From NCBI GenBank assembly GCA_035540375.1, contig DATLGO010000031.1:1-64000 (forward strand): 64,000 nucleotides of DNA, in the 5' to 3' direction. The first letter of the stretch is position 1. Each line of letters opens with the position of its first letter. Below the pieces are notes generated by a model, which was given only the letters and a program-made list of their open reading frames with translations, was not told the origin of the DNA and did not search any database. Below are positions 50,197 to 59,200 of this stretch, piece after piece. A program made the translations under genes and the position numbers. This stretch comes from Candidatus Thermoplasmatota archaeon (GTDB taxonomy: Archaea > Thermoplasmatota > SW-10-69-26 > JACQPN01 > JAJPHT01).

Positions 50197-50982
50197 ATGG
50201 ACGACCTGTACGAACGGCTCGCCGAGGTCGGTCTCGACGGCGCGGCCGGCCGCATCTACGTCCATCTCCACACAACGGGCGGGGCCAAAGCCGGCGAGAT
50301 CGCGCGCGATCTGAGCCTCGGCCGGGGCGAGACGTACCGCATCCTGAAGGATCTCGTCGATCGGGAGATCGTGACTTCGACGCTCGATCGACCGATCCGT
50401 TTCCTCGCCATCCCCCCGGAGCGACTCTTCGAGGGCCTGCTCGGCCGGGCCCGCGAGCGCCTCTCCACCATCGAGCGGACGCGGGACGAGATCACCGACG
50501 TTCTCGCGCGCCTCGAATCCCAGGCCGAGACCGCCCAGGGCGGTCGCTCGTTCCGCATGATCCATGGCCGTCCCGCCGCGGCCGCCGCGTGGGAACGACT
50601 CGTCCGAAGCGCCCGGTCCTCCGTGCTGGTCGTGAGCGTCGACCCGACCGGATGGCGCATGGTCGATGCCTTCGGAGGGTCGGGGCTCGTCGCCGGAGCA
50701 GCCGACAGCGGCGCGCGCGTCATGGTCCTCACGTCCCCCGGTCCCGAGGGCAAAGATCCGCGCGACCCCCGCGTGGACTGTCGCATCGTCGAGGCCCATA
50801 CGAGCGTGAACGGCCTCGTCGTCGACGATCGCGAGGTCCTTGTCTGGGCCATGATCGATCCGTCCCGCCGGCTGAACGCCGAGGGCGACATCGTCCTCTG
50901 GAGCGACTCGCCCGACTTCGTGCGCGCTCAAGCCGCCCTCTTCAGCGCCCTCGCCCGGACAGGCAAACTCCATGAGCCGTGA
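50197..50982 (+). CDS. TrmB-family transcription regulator
   Basis: 261 residues from ATG 50197 (a GTG at 50161 would add 12 residues). Winged-helix domain at the N-terminus: YERLAEVGLDGAAGRIYVHLHTTGGAKAGEIARDLSLGRGETYRILKDLVDREIV, typical of TrmB. A helical linker (RARERLSTIERTRDEITDVLARLES) is followed by the C-terminal phospholipase D-like ligand domain seen in such regulators (RMIHGRPAAAAAWERLVRSARSSVLVVSV...). It is divergent from the pilus operon, so it may control it; it is also the first gene of a unit with the MFS transporter (GTGA overlap). Confidence 0.85.
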   Translation: MDDLYERLAEVGLDGAAGRIYVHLHTTGGAKAGEIARDLSLGRGETYRILKDLVDREIVTSTLDRPIRFLAIPPERLFEGLLGRARERLSTIERTRDEITDVLARLESQAETAQGGRSFRMIHGRPAAAAAWERLVRSARSSVLVVSVDPTGWRMVDAFGGSGLVAGAADSGARVMVLTSPGPEGKDPRDPRVDCRIVEAHTSVNGLVVDDREVLVWAMIDPSRRLNAEGDIVLWSDSPDFVRAQAALFSALARTGKLHEP

Positions 50983-52274
50983 CGGCGTCTCGCCGCCCCG
51001 TGGCCGAGCCTCCAGGTTTCCTCGCGCGCGTCGCCGCGCCGTACCGCGCCGGCCTCGCGGGCCTTGACCGGCGCATCCCGCTCCTTGCGCTTTCCACGTT
51101 CCTTTTCATCGCGGCTCGGCTCGGGGCGCTCACCTTCCTCGGCATCTACTTCGTCCGCGTCCTCGAAATTCCGGTCCCGACGGTGGGCCTCGCCTTTCTC
51201 GTCGAAAACGTCGTCCGTGGCGCCGTGGGACCGTTCACGGGGGCGCTTTCCGACCGGATCGGTCGCAAACCGATGCTCATCGCGAGCGTCCTCGCGAGCG
51301 CCGCGCTCATGCCCGCGTTCCTGCTCGTGGAGGATGCGCGCGGGCTCTTCCTCTGGAGCGCGGCCATCGGCATCGCGCAAGGCCCGTGGTTCCCCTCCTC
51401 GATGGCGCTCCTCATCGACCTCGCGCCCGTCGCCCGACGTCAGAGCGCGATGGCTCTCGTCTTCACGGCGCTCGCGCTCGGCTACACGCTCGGCGTCGCC
51501 CCCGCGGGTTTCCTCGCAAGCGCTGGCTACGAGCTGCTCGCGGCCGGAAGCTCCGGCGTCTTCCTCCTCGTCGCCCTCGTCGTCGCCCTTGCGTTCCGCG
51601 GGCCGCTTCCGCGCGAACCTGAAGGATCCCGGGGATCGGTCCTCGCCGAGATGCTGCGCGCGCCCCGCGACCCCGCCTTCGCGCTGTTTGCGCTTCTCGT
51701 GTTCCTCTTCCCCCTCGGCATCGGGCTCGTCTCGCTCGTCGTGCCGATCTACGGGTCCGACCTCGGCCTGTCGGAGGCGACCATCGGCCTCGTCCTGAGC
51801 GCGAGCGGCATCGTGCTCGCGGGCCTCGCCCTGCCCGCGAACGCCCGCGTGGAGTCGCGAGGACCGTTCCGGTTCCTGCCGGTCGCCGCGGCCTTCGCCG
51901 TCGCCGCCTACGCGGCGCTCGCCTTCGCGGACGGCGCGCTCGCGATGCTCGTCGCCGTCGTCGTGTTCACCCTCGCCGAGGTGTTCTTCAGCGCGGCGCT
52001 TCCCGTGGCCGTCGCCGCGCTCGCGCCCCCGGGGTCGCGCGGCGCCTACCAGGGAACGTGGGGATTCCTCTTCGCGGCCTCCGTGGGCTCGGCGCTCTTC
52101 CTCGCCGGCCTCGGCCGCGACGCCCTCGGGTGGCGCGCCACGTGGCTCGTCTTCGCGGCGGCGACCGCCCTTGCGGGCCTCGGCCTCGCGCTCGCGCGCG
52201 CACGCCTGAGGCGGGTCGCGGATGCGCGGGCGGCGCAAACGACTTCCACGCCGGCGTCCTCCCCCGAAGCGTGA
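50979..52274 (+). CDS. MFS transporter
   Basis: 431 residues, twelve membrane helices, GTG start overlapping the regulator stop. Loop 2-3 motif GALSDRIGRKPML is the MFS signature (G-x-x-x-D-R-x-G-R-K). A second copy-like GxxPAxARVESRG lies between helices 8 and 9. Probably a drug or metabolite exporter; the adjacent regulator with a ligand domain could be its sensor. Overlaps the methyltransferase gene start (GTGA), so three genes may be translated together. Confidence 0.9.
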   Translation: MTASRRPVAEPPGFLARVAAPYRAGLAGLDRRIPLLALSTFLFIAARLGALTFLGIYFVRVLEIPVPTVGLAFLVENVVRGAVGPFTGALSDRIGRKPMLIASVLASAALMPAFLLVEDARGLFLWSAAIGIAQGPWFPSSMALLIDLAPVARRQSAMALVFTALALGYTLGVAPAGFLASAGYELLAAGSSGVFLLVALVVALAFRGPLPREPEGSRGSVLAEMLRAPRDPAFALFALLVFLFPLGIGLVSLVVPIYGSDLGLSEATIGLVLSASGIVLAGLALPANARVESRGPFRFLPVAAAFAVAAYAALAFADGALAMLVAVVVFTLAEVFFSAALPVAVAALAPPGSRGAYQGTWGFLFAASVGSALFLAGLGRDALGWRATWLVFAAATALAGLGLALARARLRRVADARAAQTTSTPASSPEA

Positions 52275-52849
52275 ACCGCTTCGAGGGCGCCTACGACGGC
52301 ACGCCGCCGTGGGACATCGGACGGCCGCAACCCGCGTTCGTCCGACTCGCCGAGGAGGGGGCCATCCGGGGAAGCGTGCTCGACGTGGGGTGCGGAACGG
52401 GCGAGAACGCGCTCTTGTTCGCGAGCCGCGGACACGAGACGTGGGGCCTCGACGCGGTGCCGAGGGCCATCGAGGCCGCGCGCGCGAAAGCGGAGGCGCG
52501 CGGCGTCGAAGCCACGTTCGTCGTCGATGACGCGCTCGCGCTCGAGACACTCGGCCGCCGCTTCGACACGCTCACGGATTCGGGCGTCTTCCACGTCTTC
52601 GACGACGCCGAGCGTCTGCGCTACGTCGCGAGCCTCGCCCGCGCGCTCGCGGCGGGCGGGCGCTACCACATGCTGGTCTTCAGCGAGCGCGAACCCGCGT
52701 GGGGCGGCCCGCGGCGCGTCGCTGAAAGCGAGATCCGCGAAGCGTTCGCGGGCTGGCGCGTTGAGCGGCTCGACCGGGCGCGTTTCGCGACCCTCCTCCA
52801 CGAAGGGGAGGGCGCGCACGCGTGGCTCGCCACGCTTGCCCCGCCGTGA
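52271..52849 (+). CDS. SAM-dependent methyltransferase (class I)
   Basis: 192 residues, GTG start inside the transporter stop. Motif I is SVLDVGCGTGENALLFASRG; the second acidic motif follows in GLDAVPRAIEAARAKAEARG; then FDTLTDSGVFHVFDDAERLRYV. The start YDGTPPWDIGRPQPAFVRL is characteristic of TPMT/TehB-like small-molecule methyltransferases. Together with the transporter it may modify and expel a compound. The stop abuts the convergent gene in a TGATCA. Confidence 0.88.
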   Translation: MNRFEGAYDGTPPWDIGRPQPAFVRLAEEGAIRGSVLDVGCGTGENALLFASRGHETWGLDAVPRAIEAARAKAEARGVEATFVVDDALALETLGRRFDTLTDSGVFHVFDDAERLRYVASLARALAAGGRYHMLVFSEREPAWGGPRRVAESEIREAFAGWRVERLDRARFATLLHEGEGAHAWLATLAPP

Positions 52850-53227
52850 TCAGCCGTTCGCCATCGCGCGGCAGGTTTCGCCGCACGCTGAACACGCCTC
52901 AGCGCAGGCGGCGAGCTGCGGGTCGGACTCCATCTCGCGGCACGCGTCCTCGCACGCCTCGCACGCCGCGGCGCACGCGCCGCACACCTCGCCGTGGATG
53001 GGCGATCCGCGCAGCATGAAATCCGCGCTCGTGCGGCACATCTCCGCGCAGTCGGCGAGCGCGCGGAGACGTTCAGGCGACGCGAGGTCGCCGCCTTTCG
53101 CCGTGACGTAGGCGAGCGTCTCCAGGCAGATGCTGGCGCAGTTCATGCAGTTCTCGATGCATTGCCGCATCGCAGCGTCGAGCTTCCTCGCCTCCGCCGT
53201 CTCCTGCCAGGCCATCACGCTCGTCAC
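52850..53227 (-). CDS. Cysteine-rich four-helix bundle copper-storage-type protein (DUF326/Csp)
   Basis: 125 residues with 15 Cys, arranged in helices as C-x2-C or C-x3-C pairs (QCIENCMNCASICLETL; ADCAEMC; EVCGACAAACEACEDAC; AACAEACSACGETC). This matches the DUF326/Csp family, where Cys-lined bundles store copper(I). No signal peptide, so it acts in the cytosol. GTG start; an ATG four codons later is possible. It follows a ferritin-like gene by 1 base, suggesting a joint metal-handling operon. Confidence 0.9.
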   Translation of the reverse strand: MTSVMAWQETAEARKLDAAMRQCIENCMNCASICLETLAYVTAKGGDLASPERLRALADCAEMCRTSADFMLRGSPIHGEVCGACAAACEACEDACREMESDPQLAACAEACSACGETCRAMANG

Positions 53228-53228
53228 G

Positions 53229-53717
53229 TCATCGCCTCGCGGGGGCCTCGGCGGGGGGCTTCGCGGGCGCCTCCTGCTCGAGTTCCTTGAGGTAGCCGCG
53301 GAAGAGCGTGCGGTGTCGCTCCTCGTCCGCGAGGATCTGGATCCCGAGGTCCTCCGTCACGTGGTCTTCGTCCTCAGAGGCGGCTTCGATGAGCCGGCGG
53401 TAGGTGCGGATGGCCTCCCCCTCGGCTTCGAGGACGCCGCGCACGACGCTCATGACGTCGGTCGATTCCCGCGGAACCTGCAGGTGGTTCTGGTGGAAGT
53501 CCAGGTCGAGGCTCCCCGGAGGCATGTGGCCGAGGTCCTTCAGGCGGCTCGCGATCAGCTTCGCATGGTTCAGCTCCTCGGGCACGTCCTTCTCGAGCTT
53601 CTCCTTCACCTCTTCCGCCCGGACGCCGTCCATCGCGATGGAGAGGGCGAGATAGTTGGCGACGGTCTCGATCTCGTCGGAATAGGCCTCTTTCAGGATG
53701 TCGACGACGTTCGGCAT
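53229..53717 (-). CDS. Ferritin-like diiron protein
   Basis: 162 residues, four-helix bundle. Diiron-type ligands are visible: Glu in YSDEIETVANYLAL, E-x-x-H in PEELNHAKLIASRL, Glu in EAEGEAIRTYRRL and E-x-x-H in LADEERHRTLFRGYL, the erythrin/bacterioferritin pattern. The C-terminal 15 residues are a Pro/Ala/Lys tail. Probably stores iron or removes peroxide in the cytosol. It is the first gene of the unit; the copper-storage-type gene follows with a 1-base gap. Confidence 0.88.
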   Translation of the reverse strand: MPNVVDILKEAYSDEIETVANYLALSIAMDGVRAEEVKEKLEKDVPEELNHAKLIASRLKDLGHMPPGSLDLDFHQNHLQVPRESTDVMSVVRGVLEAEGEAIRTYRRLIEAASEDEDHVTEDLGIQILADEERHRTLFRGYLKELEQEAPAKPPAEAPARR

Positions 53718-53853
53718 GAACCGCTCTCGGCTCCGCGCCGGGGATGAGGCTTGTGGCCGCTTCGGCGCGGAAGTGAGCGGCCCATCGTTGAGCGCCGTCG
53801 CGGCCTCGTGGGCCTCCTCGCCCGCCGGCCTGAGGTCCGCGGTCGCGCGGGGG

Positions 53854-55005
53854 TCACCCTTGCGAGGACTTCAGCCGATACGACGTGCCGCGCCGTTCCC
53901 CCTGCGCGTCAAGGACCCCGCCATCGCGCAGCGCCGAGAGGTCGCGTTTGAGCGTGCGGGCCGGCACGTCCGGAAAGGCGCGGTGCACGTCGGCGAACTT
54001 GACGCGCCGCTCCGGGCTCGCGCGCGCGAGCTGCGCGAACCAGTCCGCGACGCTCCGTTGCCGCGCGGGGAGGTCCGGAGGCAGCGCGCCGTGGAATCGC
54101 GCGAGCGTGACGGCATCCTCGTACGCGGCGCGCGTCGTCCGGGTCATGTAGGCGAGCCACGGCGTGTAGTCCTCGAACCCGTTCCTCTCGACCGCGGCGA
54201 GATTCGCAAAGTAGTCCTTCCGCTCGCCGTAGATCCGGTAATCGAGCGGCGCGTACGCGACGCCGGGGTACCCGAACGCGGCGAGGATCATCGGCGTGAG
54301 GGCGCGCCCGGCGCGGCCGTTGCCGTCGCGGAACGGGTGGATGCTCTCGAACTCGTGATGGAAGAGGAACGCGCGCGCGAGGGGCGGATGCGTCGTCGCG
54401 TCGTGCAGCCAGTCGAGCGCGTTCTGAAGCTCGGGTTTCACGCGCTCCGCCGCCGCGGGCACGTAGACGACGCGTCGGTCGCTTCGACTTCCGATGAAAT
54501 TCGTGTCTTTCTTGAACTGCCCCGCGTCGCGGAAGACGCCGTCAAAAAATCTCGCGTGCACCTCCGCGACGTCGGCGGTCCGGCGCGGGGCCCGCTCGGC
54601 GGCGGGCGACGTCATGAACGCGGCGTAGTTGAGGATCTCCAGTTCGTCGGCGCTCGCGGCGCCGCCGGGCGTCGCCGGCGCGGCGAGGAGGCTTTCGACC
54701 TCGGCGAGCGTGAGCGGATTCCCCTCGATGCTCGCGGTCGCGAAGGCGTTGCGTTGGAGCGTGGCGCGGCGGATGCGCGCGAGGACGCCGTTGTCGCCGG
54801 GCAGGCTCGTGGCGAGTTCGTGATCCGCGCGTTCGATCGCGCGAAGCCCGTCGAGGATCTCCGCGGTGGTGGTGTAGGTCGGCTCGAAGGCATCGCGGAC
54901 GGGCCGCCACACGGTCTCCTCGTCCGTCACGAACGCCCCGAACGTCGTCCCAACCCTTCCGGTCGCGGGCCGGCCCCCCCGTTTCCCCGCGCGCGGCGCC
55001 GCCAT
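53854..55005 (-). CDS. fic: Fic-domain protein with C-terminal winged helix
   Basis: 383 residues from the ATG at 55005 (another at 55014). Fic motif HPFRDGNGR (223-231, catalytic His223) is complete, so AMP or other nucleotide transfer to protein is likely. An N-terminal inhibitory helix with TASIEGN (90-96) blocks the site, marking class II Fic with regulated activity. The C-terminus (about 330-380: VKFADVHRAFPDVPARTLKRDLSALRDGG) is a winged-helix domain. No antitoxin gene next to it, which agrees with intramolecular inhibition. Targets unknown. TATA box 31 bases upstream. Confidence 0.92.
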   Translation of the reverse strand: MAAPRAGKRGGRPATGRVGTTFGAFVTDEETVWRPVRDAFEPTYTTTAEILDGLRAIERADHELATSLPGDNGVLARIRRATLQRNAFATASIEGNPLTLAEVESLLAAPATPGGAASADELEILNYAAFMTSPAAERAPRRTADVAEVHARFFDGVFRDAGQFKKDTNFIGSRSDRRVVYVPAAAERVKPELQNALDWLHDATTHPPLARAFLFHHEFESIHPFRDGNGRAGRALTPMILAAFGYPGVAYAPLDYRIYGERKDYFANLAAVERNGFEDYTPWLAYMTRTTRAAYEDAVTLARFHGALPPDLPARQRSVADWFAQLARASPERRVKFADVHRAFPDVPARTLKRDLSALRDGGVLDAQGERRGTSYRLKSSQG

Positions 55006-55031
55006 GGCCCTCATCCAGACGCCATGATGGC

Positions 55032-55040
55032 ACATAAACC
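55032..55040 (-). promoter_or_regulatory. TATA box for the Fic gene
   Basis: Minus-strand GGTTTATGT, centred 31 bases before the ATG at 55005 and 22 before that at 55014, so the inner start is favoured. The mRNA would be nearly leaderless. Confidence 0.55.
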
Positions 55041-55170
55041 TACTTTCGGTGGCACATAATTCCGGCACATAACCCGCGGAGACGACCACACGGTTTCGTC
55101 GATCGCGCTCGGAATCCGCGCGCCCGCAACGTCAACGGACCAGCCGACCGCGCAAGAGAGCCAACCGCGC

Positions 55171-55250
55171 GGGGGGTGCAGGGGGGCGGCGCGAGCCCCC
55201 CTGCCGCGGGGAGGGTCCAGGGAGGGGGTGCGAAACCCCCTCCCTGGCAC
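55171..55250 (-). repeat. Double-hairpin intergenic element, copy 2
   Basis: Reads in the minus direction GTGCCAG, stem 1 (13 pairs, 55217-55229 with 55235-55247), CTGGAC, spacer, stem 2 (10 pairs, 55178-55187 with 55195-55204), then CCCCCC. Order, length and stem ends match 31819-31899, while stem sequences vary with compensating changes, which keeps the pairing. Confidence 0.8.
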
Positions 55251-55254
55251 GCAG

Positions 55255-55332
55255 TGGCGCGCTCGGGATCCGCGCGCGACCAGCAAGTATGACAAGAAAG
55301 GGCGCGCGCGGATCCCGATGGGAGGCGCGCCA
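55255..55332. repeat. Long nested inverted repeat next to the double-hairpin element
   Basis: Inner arms of 16 perfect pairs (55263-55278 with 55303-55318; TCGGGATCCGCGCGCG type) and outer arms of 8 pairs (TGGCGCGC 55255-55262 with GCGCGCCA 55325-55332), separated by a 24-base AT-richer centre. The left arm repeats a unit found at about 55106-55124, so the region may have grown by local duplication. Confidence 0.7.
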
Positions 55333-55514
55333 CGGAGTGGACCGATGAAAAGCGGTTCGCGCTCAGAGCGCACAGTCGTCCTCAACGGGGAGTTAGTGGC
55401 CCCTCGGCGACGTCGTTCGGCATCATCACCACGCGAACGCGTCCCGATGGCGGGCCCTCCTTCAAATACCCTCGCCGCGCGAGGCGCGGGCCCGGACAGC
55501 TTCATGCCCCCTGG

Positions 55515-56234
55515 ATGGGATCGGGCCAGCGCATGGCCGGTTCGGACCTCGTGGTGAGCGCCCGCGGCGTGAAGCGCGTGTATGGCGCCGGGGACCTCGC
55601 GCAGGCGGCGCTCGACGGCGTGGACCTGGATGTGCGGCGCGGGGAGATGGTCGCGATCATGGGCCCGTCGGGGTGCGGGAAGACGACGCTCCTCAACTGC
55701 CTCTCGGGTCTCGACCGGCCGACGGCCGGTGAGATCCATCTGGATGGGCGCGAGATCGCGCGGCTCAAGGAGCCGGAGGTGACGCGTCACCGCGCTCGGA
55801 CGGCGGGGTTCGTGTTCCAGGCCTACAACCTCATCCCGGTGCTCACGGCGGAGGAGAACGTGGCGCTGCCGCTCATCACGCGCGGCGACAAGGAGGCCGA
55901 CGCGCGGCGCGCGGCGCGCGCGGAGCTCGCGCGGCTCGGGCTCGGGGGGAAGGAGCACCGCCTCCCGATGGACCTCTCGGGCGGCGAGCAGCAGCGGGTC
56001 GCGATCGCGCGCGCGCTCGTGCCGCGGCCCGCGGTCGTGTTCGCGGACGAGCCGACGGGAAACCTCGACACATCGCGCGCGAAGGACGTGCTCGACCTCT
56101 TCTCGGCCGCGAACCGTGAGCATCGGCAGACGTTCGTGATCGTGACACACGATTCCCAGGTGGCGTCGCGCGCGTCGCGCATCGTCCGCATGGAGGCCGG
56201 CCGCGTCCTCGCCGCGGGGGCCGTTCGCGCTTGA
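55515..56234 (+). CDS. ABC exporter ATPase, LolD/MacB type
   Basis: 239 residues (an in-frame ATG at 55533 is an alternative start). Walker A GPSGCGKTTLLN, Q-loop FVFQAYNLIPVLTAEENV, signature LSGGEQQRVAIARAL, Walker B VVFADEPTGNLD and the H-loop IVTHD are present, in the pattern of LolD/MacB/FtsE proteins. It pairs with the FtsX-type permease gene that starts in its stop codon (TTGA). The complex most likely works as a mechanotransmission or export machine for lipoproteins, peptides or toxic compounds. Confidence 0.93.
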   Translation: MGSGQRMAGSDLVVSARGVKRVYGAGDLAQAALDGVDLDVRRGEMVAIMGPSGCGKTTLLNCLSGLDRPTAGEIHLDGREIARLKEPEVTRHRARTAGFVFQAYNLIPVLTAEENVALPLITRGDKEADARRAARAELARLGLGGKEHRLPMDLSGGEQQRVAIARALVPRPAVVFADEPTGNLDTSRAKDVLDLFSAANREHRQTFVIVTHDSQVASRASRIVRMEAGRVLAAGAVRA

Positions 56235-59200
56235 AAGGCCTCCGCAAGCTGCCGATGCTCGGGCGGCTCGCGCGGCGATACGCGCTCGGCCACCGCAAGC
56301 AGACAGCGCGCGCGGTTCTTGGTCTCGTCGTCGTCACGGTCGTCCTCGTGGGCGGCCTCGGCATGGGCGAGAGCATGACCGCCTCGCTCAAGCGCGCGAC
56401 GGAATCCGTGTACGGACCGGTCGACATCGTGGCCGAGGGCTGGGCTCCGGCGGGTCGCGATGCGGTCGCGGAGGCGCTCTCGGATCCGGCGCTCGCCCGT
56501 TACGGCTTCGCGGGCGCGCCGTCGCTCGCGACCCGCGCGATCGCGGCGCATCCCGCCGCGGGGCTCGCCGAAGGGACGGCGATGATCCGCGGGGCCGAGG
56601 CGGGGGAAGCGCGGGCCCTCGGACCGCTCGTGGACCGCGAAGGCCGCGCCGTCGCGGAGCCGCGAGCGGGGCAGGTCGTGCTTTCCGAGACGCTCGCGAA
56701 GCGCCTCGGCGCAACGCACGGTTCGAAACTCCGATTCTACGCCGCGCCTCCGGGCTACGACTTCGAACCCCGCGTCGATCGCGAGAACCTCACCGGCGTC
56801 GCGGGCCTCCCGCAGAGCCTCGGCGCGCAACACATGGTTGAGGTCCGGAAGGACGCCGTGCTCCTCGCCGTGGGCGTCGGGTGGACCGGGGCGCCGGGGA
56901 CGACGGTGACGATCAGCGCCCGGGACCCGTCGGGGCGCGTGCACGCGAACGCGAGCGCCGCGTCGCAGACGGAACTTGTGATCGCGGGCGACATCGCGCC
57001 CGGGACGTGGGTGATCACCGTGACGGCGACGAACCCCACGCCGTACATCGGGGGACGAGCCGTCGCCTACATCCCCTCCGACCTGTTCTCCCGTTCGCTC
57101 GTCCTCGACGCGACGGTGAGCGGCATCGCGGAGGATGGCGGCCGCGTGGGACCGCCGGGCCCGCCTGTCGCCCTCGTGCCGCTTGCGGACCTGCAGGCCG
57201 CCGTCCAGTCGGACGACGTCGTGACGCACGTGCTCGCGCGGGCGCCCGTCGATCCCGCGCGGGCCGCGATCGCCCTGGAAACGGCGCTCGAGAAGAAGCA
57301 CGCGAACTTCCGCGCTTCGGCCGCGAAGCTCGACTCGCTCGAGCGCGCGGAGATGGCCGGAACAGGCATCGCGGGATTCCTCCTCGTCATGGGCGGCTTC
57401 ACATTGGTCGCGGGCATCCTCCTGGCCTTCGCGCTCTTCAGCGCCCTCGTGGAGTCGCGACGCGCGGAGCTCGGGATCGGCCGCGCGCTCGGCCTCACGC
57501 GCGGCAACGTCTCGCTCGCGATGACGCTCGAAGGCGCCATCTACGCGGGTGCCGCGGCCCTCGTGGGCCTCGCGGTGGGCGTCGCGCTCGTCGCGGGCCT
57601 GCTCGCGGGCCTCACGGCCGCATTCGAGAGCGAGGGCGCGCCGCGGCTCGTCCTCTCGATCGCCCCGACGACGCTCGGGCTCGCGTTCGTGGTGGGCACG
57701 CTCATTCCGCTGGTCACGATCGGCGTCGCGAGCCTCCGCTTTGCGCGCCTCGATCCCGCGCGCGCGATCCGCGGCATCCCGGAAGATCCTCGCGCGCGGC
57801 GCCGGTCTGGCCTCGCGGGCGCGATCGCCCTCGCGCTTCCCGGCGCGGCGATGGCCCTCTCGGATCCCTGGCACCTCGCGGGCGTACCGCTCCTCGCGTT
57901 CGCCGCGGCGCTCGGACTGTCCGCGTTCCGCCTCGGATGGCTGGGGCTTGCCGTTGCGCTCGCGGGCATGGCGTGGACCCTCCAGTCGCTCTACTCCTTC
58001 GACGATTGGACCGGCCGCGGGATGCTCGACCCGATGGTCACGATGCTGCGCGGGGCGATCCTTGCCGTGGGTCTCGCGGCGACGGCGGTCGTCTCGCGTC
58101 GCCCGCTCGAATCCCTCGCGCGCCTCGTGAGCCGGGGTAAACGCCGTCGCGCGTCGTTCATCGCGCTGCGCTACCTTGTCGCGAAGCGCGGCTCCGCCGG
58201 CCTCACGATGAGCATGATCGCGCTCGTCACCCTCGTCGTGACCGTGATGGGCACGCTCTTCCTCCTGTTCGGCGGCACGATCATGGCCGACCAGGGCGGC
58301 TACGACATCGTCGGCGAAACGATGCCAGGCACGCTGATCCCGGAAGCGAACCCGCCCGCCGCGGTCGCGCGCGACGTCGAGGCGTTCGTGATCGTGGCGA
58401 GCCACCAGTCGCTCACCGGCATTCCAATCATGGGCGCGAACGACGACGGCGTGAACGTCGACCGGTTCGTGGGCGTCACGGCCGCCTTCGCGGCGACCCA
58501 GCGCTTCGAGCTCGTCGATCGTTCGCCGCTCTACGCCACCGACGAAGCCGCCTGGCGCGCCGTCGCGGACGGTCGCGCGATCATCCTGCACGCGTACCTG
58601 CCGCTCGAGGACTTCGGCGGCTCGCGCCGCGTCACGCTCGATCCGGGGGGGACGCCGCGCGAGGTCGAGATTGCCGGATGGCTCGGGGAAACGTGGTACG
58701 ACGGCGCGGTGCTCGTCGCCGATTCCTGGGTGCGCGAGCAGGGCTTCATGCTCTCGACGCGCGCCTACGTTCGGACCGCGGATGGCGCGGACTCGGGCAC
58801 GGTCGCGCGGGCCCTCACTGCGCATTACGCGGAGCGCGGCCTCGTTTTCACGAGCCTCGAAGAAGAAGGACGACGCATGGCCGCCGGCATGCAGGCGTTC
58901 GTCCTCGTGCTCGAATCCTTCCTCGCGCTCGGCCTCTTCGTCGGCCTCGCGGCGACCGGATTCCTCGCGTCGCGCGCGGTGCACGAGCGAGGACGAGAGA
59001 TCGGGACGCTGCGCGCCCTCGGTTTCGAGGAGCGCGACGTCTCGCGGGCATTCATGATGGAATCGCTCCTCGTCGCCCTGGGAGGGCTCCTCTCCGGTCT
59101 CGTCGTCGGCATCGTCGTCGCGCACAGCGTCTGGTGGCGCGAGATCCGCGAGGAGGCGGGCGGCGGGCCTTTCGAGATGCCGATCCCCATCATCGCCGGC

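Larger units (their letters stand above)
55041..55514. other. Repeat-bearing intergenic region without a gene
   Basis: 474 bases with no convincing gene. It holds the second copy of the double-hairpin element (55171-55250), a nested inverted repeat (55255-55332), and a direct repeat of GCGCTCGG-A/G-ATCCGCGCGC (at about 55106-55124 and 55259-55277). TTCAAATAC near 55461-55469 is a possible TATA box for the ABC transporter. The AT content around 55281-55300 and 55350-55400 is higher than elsewhere. Confidence 0.6.

Noticed and set aside
50764-50790. A GTGGACTGTC match inside the TrmB-like gene, looking like the dehydrogenase palindrome
   Set aside because: Only ten bases match and no opposite arm follows; chance match within coding sequence.
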